NCBI RefSeq assembly: GCF_035818475.1
Contig: NZ_JAYMGV010000001.1
Span: forward strand, 1,178,001-1,242,000
Source: Cognatitamlana sp035818475
GTDB lineage: Bacteria; Bacteroidota; Bacteroidia; Flavobacteriales; Flavobacteriaceae
Direction of reading: 5' to 3'
DNA length: 64,000 nucleotides
Positions 33,645 to 44,180 of the stretch are shown here, piece by piece (the stretch's first letter is position 1; the number at the start of each line of letters is the position of its first letter). A program made the translations under genes and the position numbers. The notes under the pieces are model-generated. The model saw nothing but the letters and a program-made list of their open reading frames with translations, made no database searches and was not told the origin of the DNA.

Positions 33645-33844
33645 AAAGAGGTTTGTTTTTTGAGGCATTATCTCAAACAAATATATAAAAAGAGATTAAA
33701 GAAACAAATATTAAAAAGAGACTATAACTCAAATGAAAAATAAATATTGCGAAATATAAAATAAAGACTAATATTTTTTGAAGATAATGTATCTTTGCCT
33801 CAATAAATTAATTATTCAATAATTTTAATGCATTAATTGTGTCT

Positions 33845-35188
33845 ATGAAAAGTAATGTTGAAGCATTTTTAGAACTGGTAAAACAAAGAAATGGAAATGA
33901 ACCAGAGTTCTTGCAAGCCGTGGAAGAGGTTGCAGAAACTGTAATTCCTTATATCATCAAAAATGATATATATTATGGCAAAAATATTTTGCTCAGAATG
34001 GTTGAACCTGAGCGTGTAGTAATGTTTCGAGTTTGTTGGGTTGATGATGAAGGAGAAATTCAGGTTAACAGAGGCTATCGGGTTCAAATGAATTCTGCAA
34101 TTGGTCCTTATAAAGGAGGGTTGCGTTTTCATCCTACTGTTAATTTAAGTATTCTAAAATTTTTGGCTTTTGAACAGGTGTTTAAAAACAGTCTTACCAC
34201 ATTGCCAATGGGAGGCGGAAAAGGTGGTAGTGATTTTAATCCAAAAGGAAAAAGCGACAACGAAATTATGCGATTTTGTCATGCATTTATGAGTGAATTG
34301 TTTAGACATATAGGACATAATACAGATGTCCCTGCTGGTGACATTGGAGTAGGAGCCAGAGAAATTGGCTTTCTTTTTGGAATGTACAAAAAGATAAGTA
34401 ATGGGTTTACCGGGGTATTAACCGGAAAAGGAATGTCCTGGGGAGGTTCATTAATTAGACCAGAAGCAACCGGTTACGGGACAGTATATTTTGCTCAAAA
34501 AATGCTTCAAACCAAGAATGATGATATAGAAGGGAAGGATGTGGTAATTTCCGGATCCGGAAACGTGGCGCAATATGCTGCAGAAAAAGTACTCCAGCTT
34601 GGCGGTAAGGTTTTAACACTGTCTGATTCCTCAGGATATATATATGATGCAGATGGTATAGATGCAGGAAAGTTAGCTTACGTTATGGAGCTAAAAAATA
34701 TAAAAAGAGGCAGAATTAAGGAATACTTAGAAGTTTATCCCAATGCCAAATTTGTAAAAGGAGAAACGCCCTGGGGTGTTAAATGCGATATTGCATTACC
34801 TTGTGCTACACAAAATGAACTCAATGAAAATGATGCAGAAATACTTCTAAAGAACGGTTGTACTTGTGTAAGTGAAGGGGCCAACATGCCCTCTACTAAA
34901 GAAGCCATATTGGCATTTCATAAGGCTAAAATATTATTTGCTCCAGGTAAAGCTTCTAATGCCGGAGGTGTTGCAACCTCAGGTTTAGAAATGACTCAGA
35001 ATTCTTTAAGGTTTAAATGGTCAAGAGAAGAAGTTGATAATAAGCTTAAAGATATCATGTCTGATATTCATGCATCTTGTTTAGAATATGGTAAGGATGA
35101 AAATGGCTATGTAGATTACGTAAGAGGGGCCAATATAGCTGGTTTTGTAAAAGTGGCAGACGCTATGTTAGCTCAGGGTATTGTATAA
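33845..35188 (+). CDS. gdhA: Glutamate dehydrogenase (NADP-type)
   Basis: Converts 2-oxoglutarate and ammonium to glutamate. The 447-residue protein (ATG 33845; a GTG two codons earlier is the alternative) matches the hexameric bacterial enzyme closely. It has VNRGYRVQMNSAIGPYKGGL, the catalytic-region LPMGGGKGGSDF, DVPAGDIGVGAREIG, GKGMSWGGSLIRPEATGYG, and the nucleotide-binding loop GSGNVAQYAAE. A TATCTTTG box at 33790-33797 may be its -7 element. A strong hairpin follows the gene, so it is likely monocistronic. Confidence 0.96.
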   Translation: MKSNVEAFLELVKQRNGNEPEFLQAVEEVAETVIPYIIKNDIYYGKNILLRMVEPERVVMFRVCWVDDEGEIQVNRGYRVQMNSAIGPYKGGLRFHPTVNLSILKFLAFEQVFKNSLTTLPMGGGKGGSDFNPKGKSDNEIMRFCHAFMSELFRHIGHNTDVPAGDIGVGAREIGFLFGMYKKISNGFTGVLTGKGMSWGGSLIRPEATGYGTVYFAQKMLQTKNDDIEGKDVVISGSGNVAQYAAEKVLQLGGKVLTLSDSSGYIYDADGIDAGKLAYVMELKNIKRGRIKEYLEVYPNAKFVKGETPWGVKCDIALPCATQNELNENDAEILLKNGCTCVSEGANMPSTKEAILAFHKAKILFAPGKASNAGGVATSGLEMTQNSLRFKWSREEVDNKLKDIMSDIHASCLEYGKDENGYVDYVRGANIAGFVKVADAMLAQGIV

Positions 35189-35207
35189 AGAAAAATCAAA
35201 CAAATAT

Positions 35208-35238
35208 AAAAAAGCTTCCTAATTCAGGAAGCTTTTTT
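35208..35238 (+). terminator. Terminator of gdhA
   Basis: AAAAAAGCTTCCT (35208-35220), loop AATTC, AGGAAGCTTTTTT (35226-35238). Confidence 0.92.
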
Positions 35239-35313
35239 GTTTAAAGTATATTATTTTAAACTAAAACTCGTTAGTTATAAATATATTTGAATAACCAAAA
35301 AGTAAAAGTATTT

Positions 35314-37662
35314 ATGTCCAAAAGAATAGTAATTTTTATACTTTGCTTATTTCCTTTATTGCAGTTCTCTCAGGATTTCTCTGCACAGTGGGAGGGACAT
35401 TTTTCATATAATAACATAAAGGATGTTAGTCAGGGAAATAATAAAATTTTTGCAGCGGCCGATAATGCTATTTTTAGTTTTGATATTCAAACAAATGAAA
35501 CTAAAGAGATTACAACTGTTAGTGGCTTATCCGGTGAAACCATATCAACCATTCATTATAGTGAAACTTATGAACTGTTAGTTGTAGGTTATGAAACCGG
35601 ACTTATTGAAATAGTTTTTGATAATGATACCAAAGTAATAACTGTGGTAGATATTTTAGATAAGCCTACAATTCCGCCTAATAACAAAATGATTAACCAT
35701 TTTAATGAATTTGAAAATGTTGTATATATATCAACAGGTTTTGGAATTTCTGTTTTTGATTTGGATAGGTTAGAGTTTGGAGATACTTATTTTATTGGTA
35801 GTGGAGGGTCTCAAATACCAGTAACCCAAACTACCATTTTTGAAGGTTTTATTTATGCCTCGTGTTTTGCGGGTAACGGTATAAAAAAGGCAGATGTTTT
35901 AGACCCTAATTTAATAGATTCCAGAAATTGGCAAACTATTGGTTCTGGCAATTGGATGAGTATAGAAGCTCAATTGGATAAATTATACGCTACAAATACT
36001 AACAGGAAAATTTATAGTGTGGTAAATGATGTAACCAATGAAATATTAACCTATACAAACACGCCATTAGATTTAAGATCAGTTAATCAAAATTTGATTG
36101 TTACAACACAAGATGAAGTTTTTGTTTATGATGTAGATTTTAATGTGATTTCTCAGGTGGGGATCGATCCCCTTTTTGAGACTTCATATCGTGTAGCAAC
36201 AGTAGATCAGGACAATATTTATATTGGGACTAAAGACTTTGGTGTGCTGAAAACGCCTCTTAATAATCCTATTGTTTTTGAAGAGATTCATCCGGATGGC
36301 CCTCTGCTGAATATCCCATTTTCTATTCAGGCAGAACCAAATGGATTGTGGGTAACATTTGGTGAATATAACCTGTTTTTTAACCCTTATCCTTTAAATA
36401 GCAGAGGGATAAGCCATTTAAAGGATGATGAGTGGATCAATAACCCTTATAGTGAAGTTTTAGAGGCTAAATGTTTAAATTCAATTGCCGTAAGCCCCTT
36501 TAATAATACTCAGGTGTTTTTAAGTTCTTTTTTTAATGGATTATTAGAAGTTAATGAAGACATTCCAACTATTTTATATAATGAAACCAATAGCGGCTTA
36601 GAATCTTTGGTTTTACCAGATAATCCGGATTATATAGATATCAGGGTTGGTGCTTCGGCTTTTGATAACAATGGATTACTTTGGACCATTACCAGCAGAA
36701 TTGACAGACCGTTAAAATCTTATAACCCTAATAATAATCAATGGGAGTCTTATAGTTTTACTGATATTATTCCGGATGGCTTTTCTGATGAACTGGGGTT
36801 TAAGGACTTGGTCATTGGTGATGACGGAACCAAATGGGTGGCTGGTTACAGAAATGGCCTTATTGGGTTTAATGAAAACAGAGGCAATACACTTATAAAA
36901 AAAATAGAAGAGGAAGACCAAAACATGCCAACCGATTTTGCAACCGCATTAGCAATTGATAACCGAAATCAATTATGGATAGGCACTTTCAAAGGGCTTA
37001 GAGTTTTATATAATACTTCAAATTTTTTCACAGATGATAATATAAGAGTTGAAGAAATTATTATAGAAGAAGATGGAATTGCTAAAGAGTTGTTATTTCA
37101 ACAAAATATAACGGATATTGAAGTAGATGGTTCTAATAATAAATGGATAGGAACTTCAGATTCCGGGCTGTTTTATTTTTCCCCTGACGGTCAAAAAACC
37201 ATATTTCACTTTACAAAGGATAATTCACCATTACCATCAGATGGGATAAGAGATGTCTCAATTGATGGGACAAAAGGAATAGTCTATATTGCCACAGAAA
37301 AAGGTTTGGTTTCATTTCGTTCAGGAAGTTCCAGTCCTATTGAAAATTTAGAAAAGGCTTTTGCGTATCCAAATCCGGTAAGGCCCGGGTTTAATATGCT
37401 TGAAAAAAAGATTAAGATCAAAGACATTTCAGAGCATGTAAATATTAAAATTACCGATATTGAAGGTAATTTAGTTGCCGAGGCACAATCAAGAGTTAAC
37501 CAACGTCACAACGGTTATAATCTTGAAATTGACGGCGGTACCGCTTATTGGAATGGGAGGAATCTGGCTAATAATACAGTAGCATCAGGGGTGTATCTTG
37601 TTATGCTATCAGATTTAGATACTTTTGAAACCAAAGTCATAAAACTAATGGTTGTTAGGTAA
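35314..37662 (+). CDS. porZ: PorZ-like T9SS beta-propeller protein
   Basis: PorZ works at the cell surface in type IX secretion, helping attach A-LPS to cargo. The 782-residue protein starts at MSKRIVIFIL (35314) with a signal peptide ending at QFSQ. It is made of two propeller-like halves with two-component-regulator-type blades (NNKIFAAADNAIFSFD, GLSGETISTIHYS; later DGTKWVAGYRNGLIGF, QLWIGTFKGLRVLY, NNKWIGTSDSGLFYF). It ends in a C-terminal domain (FAYPNPVRPGF...GRNLANNTVASGVYLVML) typical of T9SS-related proteins. Its stop overlaps the recO start by one base, the common PorZ-RecO order. Confidence 0.85.
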   Translation: MSKRIVIFILCLFPLLQFSQDFSAQWEGHFSYNNIKDVSQGNNKIFAAADNAIFSFDIQTNETKEITTVSGLSGETISTIHYSETYELLVVGYETGLIEIVFDNDTKVITVVDILDKPTIPPNNKMINHFNEFENVVYISTGFGISVFDLDRLEFGDTYFIGSGGSQIPVTQTTIFEGFIYASCFAGNGIKKADVLDPNLIDSRNWQTIGSGNWMSIEAQLDKLYATNTNRKIYSVVNDVTNEILTYTNTPLDLRSVNQNLIVTTQDEVFVYDVDFNVISQVGIDPLFETSYRVATVDQDNIYIGTKDFGVLKTPLNNPIVFEEIHPDGPLLNIPFSIQAEPNGLWVTFGEYNLFFNPYPLNSRGISHLKDDEWINNPYSEVLEAKCLNSIAVSPFNNTQVFLSSFFNGLLEVNEDIPTILYNETNSGLESLVLPDNPDYIDIRVGASAFDNNGLLWTITSRIDRPLKSYNPNNNQWESYSFTDIIPDGFSDELGFKDLVIGDDGTKWVAGYRNGLIGFNENRGNTLIKKIEEEDQNMPTDFATALAIDNRNQLWIGTFKGLRVLYNTSNFFTDDNIRVEEIIIEEDGIAKELLFQQNITDIEVDGSNNKWIGTSDSGLFYFSPDGQKTIFHFTKDNSPLPSDGIRDVSIDGTKGIVYIATEKGLVSFRSGSSSPIENLEKAFAYPNPVRPGFNMLEKKIKIKDISEHVNIKITDIEGNLVAEAQSRVNQRHNGYNLEIDGGTAYWNGRNLANNTVASGVYLVMLSDLDTFETKVIKLMVVR

Positions 37663-38381
37663 TGATTATTTCTACTCAGGCTATTGTATTGTCAAAGTTA
37701 AAATTTAAGGATCATGATTTAATCGTTAAATGCTATACACAACAAAAAGGCGTGGTTAGCTTTTTATTAAGAGGGGTGTTAAAAAGCAAAAAAGGACAAT
37801 TAAAAGTGGCGCACTTTCAATTGTTATCTCAATTGCAAATAATCATGAATTTTAAGAATAACAGATCCTTACAGCATATAAAAGAGGCTAAGCTCAGTTG
37901 TATGTACGTTAGTTTACATACCCATGTATTAAAAAGTGCAATAGTTATGTTTTTATCAGAAGTACTGAACAGTACGTTGCAGGAAGAAGAACAAAATGAA
38001 AACCTGTATAGTTATTTGGAAAATACATTGTTATGGCTGGACTCTCAATCTGAATATTCTAATTTTCACTTGCTGTTTTTGCTAAAACTGACCAAATATT
38101 TAGGGTTTTATCCAGACGTAACACATATTGATTACCCTTATTTTGATCTTATAGAGGGGAGGTTTAAGTTGAAAACGGTAAATAAATATAGTATAGCAGG
38201 AGAAAATATAGTACTTCTAAAACAGCTTTTAGGCACAACATTTGATGCATTACCAAATATTAAGATCAATGCAAAACAAAGACAATCTTTTTTAAGTATG
38301 ATTTTGCTTTATTTTGAACTACATTTGGGGAGTTTTAAAACGCCTAAATCACTACAAGTTTTTAATCAAGTTTTTAGTTAA
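37662..38381 (+). CDS. recO: DNA repair protein RecO
   Basis: A 239-residue protein that loads RecA in the RecFOR pathway. The N-terminal OB fold reads STQAIVLSKLKFKDHDLIVKCYTQQKG, followed by SFLLRGVLKSKKGQLKVAHFQ. The helical C-terminal half (FHLLFLLKLTKYLGFYP) is as expected. As in many Bacteroidota the zinc-binding cysteines of the C-domain are absent. Its ATG overlaps the porZ stop (TAATG), and the TonB receptor gene follows after 3 nt, so the three form an operon. Confidence 0.93.
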   Translation: MIISTQAIVLSKLKFKDHDLIVKCYTQQKGVVSFLLRGVLKSKKGQLKVAHFQLLSQLQIIMNFKNNRSLQHIKEAKLSCMYVSLHTHVLKSAIVMFLSEVLNSTLQEEEQNENLYSYLENTLLWLDSQSEYSNFHLLFLLKLTKYLGFYPDVTHIDYPYFDLIEGRFKLKTVNKYSIAGENIVLLKQLLGTTFDALPNIKINAKQRQSFLSMILLYFELHLGSFKTPKSLQVFNQVFS

Positions 38382-38384
38382 AAC

Positions 38385-40796
38385 ATGAAACCGTTTTCTG
38401 CTCTTTTACTCTTTCTACTTGTTACAATATCTTTTCAGGCTCAAAATGTAAAAGTTTTAAACAAAATAACTAAGGAACCTATATTTGGAGTAGCTATTTA
38501 TAATTTAGATAAATCTAAAAGCACCGTTACTAATTTTAGAGGAGAAGCAGAACTAAGTGAGTTTTTGGAAACAGAAACCATTTATTTTAAACATTTATCA
38601 CATGTTTTAAAACAGCTTACCAAACAACAATTGGGAACTTCTAATAAAATATATTTAGAATCAAATACCCAGGGGCTTCGGGAGATTGTTATATCGGCTT
38701 CAAAATTTCAACAGAGTAAAAAAGATATTCCTCAAAAAATAATTAGTATAGATTCCAGAAATATTGAGTTTAATGTACCACAAACCAGTGCAGATGTATT
38801 GGAAAACTCAGGACAGGTTTATGTTCAAAAAAGTCAATTGGGGGGAGGTAGTCCTATGATTAGGGGCTTTGCAACTAACAGGTTGTTAATCACCGTTGAT
38901 GGTGTAAGAATGAATAATGCTATTTTTAGAGGGGGCAATCTGCAAAATGTCATTTCAATTGATCCGTTTTCTATTCAGAGTACAGAAGTGACCCTGGGAT
39001 CTGGTTCTGTAATTTACGGAAGTGATGCTATTGGTGGGGTGATGAGCTTTTATACTCAAAAGCCATTGTTATCCTATACAGATTCCTTGAATTTTAGTGC
39101 TAATGTTTTAGGGAGGTATGCGTCTGTCAGTGAAGAAGGAACGGGGCATTTTGATTTCAATTTAGGATATAAAAAATGGGGTTTGGCAACAAGTGTTAGT
39201 TATACCAATTTTAATGATTTAAAAATGGGAAGGCATGGGCCCGAAGATTATTTGAGATTTGAATATATTGAAACTGTTGGAGGTCTTGATAAAATTGTTA
39301 AAAATAGTGATCCGCTAACACAAAGGTTTTCTGGTTATAATCAAGTTAATGTGATGCAAAAAGTGCGTTTTGAGCCCTATGAGAATTTAAGTTTTGACCT
39401 GGGATTATTTTATACCGCTACATCCAATATTCCAAGATATGACAGGTTGCTCCGCTATAGAAACGATGAACTGCGTTCTGCTGAATGGAATTATGGGCCA
39501 CAGCAGTGGTTTATGACCAATCTACAGGTAACAAAACTAAGCAGCGGATCAAATTTGTATGATAAAATTAAAGCCACTATAGCCTATCAAAATTTTCAGG
39601 AAAGCAGAAGCGATAGAGATTACCAATCTTCAATACGAAATGTAAGAGAAGAAGCTGTTGATGCGTATTCTTTTAATATAGATTTAGAAAAAACACTTAG
39701 CCCTAAAACAAAGGTGTTTTACGGAGCAGAATATGTTTATAATAAAGTGATGTCTCTTGGACAAGAAGAGGATATTTCAAATAATACAACTACTAAAACG
39801 GTTTCTCGGTACCCGGATGGAGCCACCTGGCAATCTGCAGCAGTTTATTCCAGTGTAAAATATAAGCCTAATGCTAAGTTTGTTTTTCAATCAGGATTAA
39901 GGTTTAATCATATTATTTCCAGGGCTGATTTTATTGAAAATAATGCATTTTTAAACCTGCCTTTTGACAGGTCAGAAAACAGGTCTAGTGCGTTAACGGG
40001 AATAGCTGGCATAAGCTGGTCTCCAAACAAGATTTTGCAGTGGAAGTTAAATGCGTCATCAGCTTTTAGAGCCCCTAATATTGATGATATAGGGAAAGTA
40101 TTTGATTCAGAACCCGGCTCTGTAGTGGTTCCAAATGAACATTTAAAACCGGAATATGCCTATGGTGGAGAGCTTGGATTAAAATTAGATTTTGATAATA
40201 AGCTTATATTGGATATGAATACGTACTACACGTATTTAGACAATGCATTGGTACGTAGGGATTATAGTTTAAATGGGGAAACAGAAATTATTTATGATGG
40301 TGAATTAAGTAATGTCCAGGCTATACAGAACGCTTCAAAAGCCTGGATTTACGGATTTGAAATAGGATTAAAACTAGCTCTGACCAATCAGCTTGATTTA
40401 AGTGCTCAGTACAATATTACTGGAGGAACTGAATCTGAAGGGAATATAGAAGTCCCGGTAAGGCATGTAGCACCAAATTTTGGAAATACGCATTTAACCT
40501 GGACTGATAAAGCGTTAAAATTAGACCTGTTTGCCAGGTATAATGGTGAGTTGTCATACAATCAATTAGCTCCATCAGAAATTCAAAAAGACTATATTTA
40601 TGCGTTAGATGCCAATGGAAACCCTTATAGTCCATCCTGGTACACCCTTAATTTTAGAACCCAATATCAGGTAACAGCCTCAACTTTGGTGACAGCTAGC
40701 ATTGAAAATATTACGGACCAACGTTACAAAACCTATTCGTCTGGAATAGCTGCTGCCGGCAGAAATTTCATCCTGGCTTTAAAATATAGCTTATAA
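38385..40796 (+). CDS. TonB-dependent receptor (hemoglobin/heme-type)
   Basis: An 803-residue outer-membrane receptor: a signal peptide (ISFQA), a short carboxypeptidase-like domain (KVLNKITKEPIFGVAIYNLD), and a plug with GSPMIRGFATNRLLITVDGV, RMNNAIFRGGNLQN and VIYGSDAIGGVMSF. The barrel ends RNFILALKYSL, with a terminal TonB box-like FRAPNIDDIGKVFDS in the middle. The plug phrases (RGFATNRLLITVDGVRMN) are those of the hemoglobin/transferrin/heme receptor group, so iron or heme uptake is likely but not proven. It is co-transcribed with recO. Confidence 0.88.
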   Translation: MKPFSALLLFLLVTISFQAQNVKVLNKITKEPIFGVAIYNLDKSKSTVTNFRGEAELSEFLETETIYFKHLSHVLKQLTKQQLGTSNKIYLESNTQGLREIVISASKFQQSKKDIPQKIISIDSRNIEFNVPQTSADVLENSGQVYVQKSQLGGGSPMIRGFATNRLLITVDGVRMNNAIFRGGNLQNVISIDPFSIQSTEVTLGSGSVIYGSDAIGGVMSFYTQKPLLSYTDSLNFSANVLGRYASVSEEGTGHFDFNLGYKKWGLATSVSYTNFNDLKMGRHGPEDYLRFEYIETVGGLDKIVKNSDPLTQRFSGYNQVNVMQKVRFEPYENLSFDLGLFYTATSNIPRYDRLLRYRNDELRSAEWNYGPQQWFMTNLQVTKLSSGSNLYDKIKATIAYQNFQESRSDRDYQSSIRNVREEAVDAYSFNIDLEKTLSPKTKVFYGAEYVYNKVMSLGQEEDISNNTTTKTVSRYPDGATWQSAAVYSSVKYKPNAKFVFQSGLRFNHIISRADFIENNAFLNLPFDRSENRSSALTGIAGISWSPNKILQWKLNASSAFRAPNIDDIGKVFDSEPGSVVVPNEHLKPEYAYGGELGLKLDFDNKLILDMNTYYTYLDNALVRRDYSLNGETEIIYDGELSNVQAIQNASKAWIYGFEIGLKLALTNQLDLSAQYNITGGTESEGNIEVPVRHVAPNFGNTHLTWTDKALKLDLFARYNGELSYNQLAPSEIQKDYIYALDANGNPYSPSWYTLNFRTQYQVTASTLVTASIENITDQRYKTYSSGIAAAGRNFILALKYSL

Positions 40797-40851
40797 AATT
40801 TCTTATATAAGGAATACATAGTATTTACTCCACTCTAAATTAATATTGAAA

Positions 40852-43272
40852 CTATTTTTTAATGACTTTTTGGGTTACCCGATCACCATTTGATAATGTA
40901 ATTTTGACAATATATATACCATGTAAATGAGGTAATTTATAAGTTTCAGAACTGCGGATACCGCTTAATTTGTATAATTGCCTTCCTGAAAGATCAAATA
41001 TTCTAACAGTTTTAATTTTTAAGTGATCAGAGGTTGAGATTTGTATGTGATCATCATCTAAGGCTTTAATGTTTACAACATCAGTATTATTGGCGTCTGT
41101 TTCATTCACAGTTAAGGTATTGGCCTGAAAAACAATTTCAAAGCGTTCGTTAAACTCACCGGCATCAGAGGTAAATGTATAATCTGAGGACGATAGATCA
41201 TGTATTCTATTTAATGTGTTATCTTTTAGGTATATGGGGTTTTTAGCTAAAAAATTGCCTTTGGTCTGAGCGATTGAAAATTTGTAAATGGTTGGCGTAT
41301 TAACGTTAGTTATGTAACCTAGCTTAATAGTTTCATTTTTATTAATACTATTAATATGCTTACCCTGAATTGCATATTTTGCATCTTGATTTTCTATGGA
41401 TGAATATAAAATTGAAGTAAACCCGGGAGAAATTAATTTAGGAGCATCAAAAGCATGGCCGTCATAATTATCTGTGGCATTATTAACATAACCAACCAGT
41501 ATTTGATTAAAGATACCGTTATCAGAGGTTAAATTTACCCAAAGCCTGTTTTCTAAAGAGTTTTGGGTACTTGATTGTTTTGAGTTTGCACTTTTAAAAA
41601 ACTGATTGTTACTAGAGTTATCAGGTGTTCGCATAGCATTGGTGAAAGTAGCCGTACCGGCCGACAAGGCCTTAACAAAAAAGCCCTGACCAGAAGGTAC
41701 AAATCCATTAGGGATGGCAGTGGGAACTCCTCCTGCAGTGCCACCGGTACCAACAGTAAAAGTGGCATAATCATTAATATTGAAATTATATCTTTGATTT
41801 CCGGGGTTTGCTTTATCCGGAGGTGAGGCTTGAGACCAAAAGTACGCAACACCATCTATAATTGAAGCATTAGCATAATGAAAGGCTGCAAAGTCAATTG
41901 CAGAGGGATAGGGGTTTCCAATAAGGTTCAAGCGATTTCCGGTATTGGCAGCATTAAAGGTAATATTTACAGGTACATTACCAGTATTAAACGCCCCTTC
42001 AAAAGTAGCATAGTCTGCAGCATTAGGAACATAGAGTTGACCGGTTGTTACGGCATAACCTACTCCGGGAGTAATAGAGGTACTAAAAAAAGCTCTCTGC
42101 CAGTCATTGCCATCATCATCAATATTATCTCCATCGTTATCAATAAAGTTATTAGCATTAAACCAAAACCGTCTGCCTATGTTAGGAAATACATTTCCAA
42201 TAGTTTCCCCAGCTACAGGTGAGCTCCAATAGGTATAATAATACCATTCTGCCTTAGGAGGAGTTTCTTTATTGACCTTGGCCAACCCTCCGGGATTTAC
42301 AGTAAATGTTCCCCCTGATCTGTTTTGAACAAAATTACCCTGAGTTTCAACGATTAAAGTACCATCTACAGTAACCTCATTTTGTATGGCAAGATAAGTA
42401 CCATTTTCAACAGTTAGTGTAACCCCGGGGTCAATGGTCAAACTACAGGCATTGAAATTACCAAGGCTTGTACTGTAATCAGAAGAAATTATAACAGCTG
42501 TGCTTAGATTGGGAGTACCAATCCAGCTACCATTGTACGTGACGGTTGAGGCACATGTACCGACAGCTGAGCAAGTATATGTACAGGTTCCAAAAACAGG
42601 CCTGTCAGCAACAGTATTTGAATTTGTTTGATACCAGTTGGTGGCATTAACGTTGGCTGCGGTTTCTAAAATAAGCTCCAGATTAGAGGTTTCGGTACAC
42701 AAATATTCATGATTGTCAAAATTACCTAAGTCAATAGCGGTAATACCTTCTGTTAAACCGGGAGGTACTGCGCTATCGTCTCCATTGGTGCCATCTACGG
42801 CATCTGTCCACCCGTTGGCATTTGCAAAATGTACTGCGTATAGAAATGTTGGATTAACAAATAGACTGCCCTGATAGGCAATGAGTTGATCTCCGGGTAC
42901 GTATCTGAAAAGAAAGCCATTCTCAGTTTCTACAGCACTGCCTGTAGAGGCCGAATATGTATTTGATCCGGTGTCTGTAATAACTATTTCTGTACCACAT
43001 GACAGATCAGATGCTGCCGTCCAGGTTACAATCCCTTCAGGAGTGGGCTGGCCTGAACCACTTAATATAACCCCACCTTCTACATGCCAGCTTTTGTCGG
43101 TAAAACCAATTTCAGTACCACTAAGCACATCGGTTAGTAAAAGAAAAGAAAATTCATTAGGCGGACGAGCATTCACCCCGGTTATAACAAGGTCGCCTTC
43201 TTCCAGGGTAGTTTGTCCAAAACTTAAACTACATATTAAAAGCCAGGCTGATAATACAACAATTTTTTTCAT
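40852..43272 (-). CDS. Large secreted protein with T9SS type A sorting domain
   Basis: An 806-residue cargo protein of type IX secretion. It has a signal peptide (WLLICSLSFGQ) and an N-terminal region beginning GDLVITGVNARPPNEFSFLL, as in surface proteins with lamin-tail-like or Ig-like folds. A Cys-containing centre follows (CTYTCSAVGTCAS), then a strand-rich body. The last 75 residues form the sorting domain: VRIFDLSGRQLYKLSGI and HGIYIVKITLSNGDRVTQKVIKK. The catalytic or binding role is not apparent. Its promoter shares an unusual palindrome with that of the giant surface protein at 58442. Confidence 0.85.
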   Translation of the reverse strand: MKKIVVLSAWLLICSLSFGQTTLEEGDLVITGVNARPPNEFSFLLLTDVLSGTEIGFTDKSWHVEGGVILSGSGQPTPEGIVTWTAASDLSCGTEIVITDTGSNTYSASTGSAVETENGFLFRYVPGDQLIAYQGSLFVNPTFLYAVHFANANGWTDAVDGTNGDDSAVPPGLTEGITAIDLGNFDNHEYLCTETSNLELILETAANVNATNWYQTNSNTVADRPVFGTCTYTCSAVGTCASTVTYNGSWIGTPNLSTAVIISSDYSTSLGNFNACSLTIDPGVTLTVENGTYLAIQNEVTVDGTLIVETQGNFVQNRSGGTFTVNPGGLAKVNKETPPKAEWYYYTYWSSPVAGETIGNVFPNIGRRFWFNANNFIDNDGDNIDDDGNDWQRAFFSTSITPGVGYAVTTGQLYVPNAADYATFEGAFNTGNVPVNITFNAANTGNRLNLIGNPYPSAIDFAAFHYANASIIDGVAYFWSQASPPDKANPGNQRYNFNINDYATFTVGTGGTAGGVPTAIPNGFVPSGQGFFVKALSAGTATFTNAMRTPDNSSNNQFFKSANSKQSSTQNSLENRLWVNLTSDNGIFNQILVGYVNNATDNYDGHAFDAPKLISPGFTSILYSSIENQDAKYAIQGKHINSINKNETIKLGYITNVNTPTIYKFSIAQTKGNFLAKNPIYLKDNTLNRIHDLSSSDYTFTSDAGEFNERFEIVFQANTLTVNETDANNTDVVNIKALDDDHIQISTSDHLKIKTVRIFDLSGRQLYKLSGIRSSETYKLPHLHGIYIVKITLSNGDRVTQKVIKK

Positions 43273-43404
43273 AGCTATTAAGTTTTAAAAATCTGAGGAT
43301 TTGGCTTTTTATAAGTATGGAATAGTATATTCCTTTTTTAACACGTAATTACCGTAGCCTCGTTAACAGAACATTCGTTTTAGTCAGGCTATTGATTTAC
43401 CCTA

Positions 43405-43448
43405 CAAAATTATAGCTTAAGGTGTTTTTAAAATTTACCATATGGTAA
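43405..43448 (-). promoter_or_regulatory. Promoter with 14-bp palindrome (secreted protein at 43272)
   Basis: The palindrome TTACCATATGGTAA (43435-43448), then 22 nt, then on the minus strand TAATTTTG (complement of 43405-43412), a -7 box within AGCTATAATTTTG. The same palindrome, spacing and AGCTATAATTTTG recur at 58326-58369. The site takes the place of a -33 element, as expected for an activator. Confidence 0.7.
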
Positions 43449-43613
43449 GTAACGGTGAAATGCTTAAATATTCGATAATTGTGATTTTGATATTATGTTC
43501 CAAATTTCCTTCCTTGCAGTATAGCTTTTACCTTGTGTTTTGTAAAAAACTAAGATTTGGCTTTTATAACTTTTTATGTGTTTTGTTTGTTTATCCTTGT
43601 TATTTTTGAAAAC
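43449..43613. other. Intergenic stretch before recX
   Basis: No gene seen. A TATTTTTG box (43601-43608) lies just before the recX start. Confidence 0.3.
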
Positions 43614-44090
43614 ATGCAGCAATTAAAAAAAACATATACGTTACAAGAAGCTACCAAAAAACTGGAGCATTATTGTGCGTATCAGGAACGTTGCCACCAG
43701 GAGGTTAGGGCAAAGTTAGAATCCATGTATATGATACCTGAAGCCATAGATGTGGTTATAGTTCATCTTTTGGAGCATAACTTTCTTAATGAAGCACGTT
43801 TTGCCAAAGCATTTGTAAGCGGTAGGTTTAAAATAAAACATTGGGGGCGCTGCCGTTTAACTATAGAGCTAAAGAAACGAGGTATATCTGAAATTAATAT
43901 CAATCAGGCACTGGCAGAGATAGAGGAGGAGGACTATATTGAGGTTTTTACAGGTTTAGCTGAAAAAAAAGTAAAATCTATAAAAGAACATAACGTTTTT
44001 AAGAAGCGTAAGAAATTTGTTGATTATTTCCTGTATCGTGGCTGGGAGTCTTATTTAGTGTATGAAAAAGCTAATGAGCTAATTAAATAA
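43614..44090 (+). CDS. recX: Regulatory protein RecX
   Basis: A 158-residue modulator of RecA, from MQQLKKTYTLQEATKKLEHY (43614). An upstream ATG adds a hydrophobic leader that does not belong to the family. The three-helix repeats are visible: CHQEVRAKLES, LLEHNFLNEARFAKAFVSGRF, KHWGRCRLTIELKKRGI, and DYFLYRGWESYLVYEK at the end. It is a single gene with a strong terminator. Confidence 0.92.
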   Translation: MQQLKKTYTLQEATKKLEHYCAYQERCHQEVRAKLESMYMIPEAIDVVIVHLLEHNFLNEARFAKAFVSGRFKIKHWGRCRLTIELKKRGISEININQALAEIEEEDYIEVFTGLAEKKVKSIKEHNVFKKRKKFVDYFLYRGWESYLVYEKANELIK

Positions 44091-44128
44091 TTGAGGTTTA
44101 TCTTAATTGCAGGAAGTGAAAGCTCATA

Positions 44129-44162
44129 AAAAAAGCAATCTGAATAAACAGATTGCTTTTTT
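44129..44162 (+). terminator. Terminator of recX
   Basis: AAAAAAGCAATCTG (44129-44142), loop AATAAA, CAGATTGCTTTTTT (44149-44162). The symmetrical A/T arms can also serve the convergent barrel gene at 44181. Confidence 0.92.
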
Positions 44163-44180
44163 AAAAATGATAATAAGGTC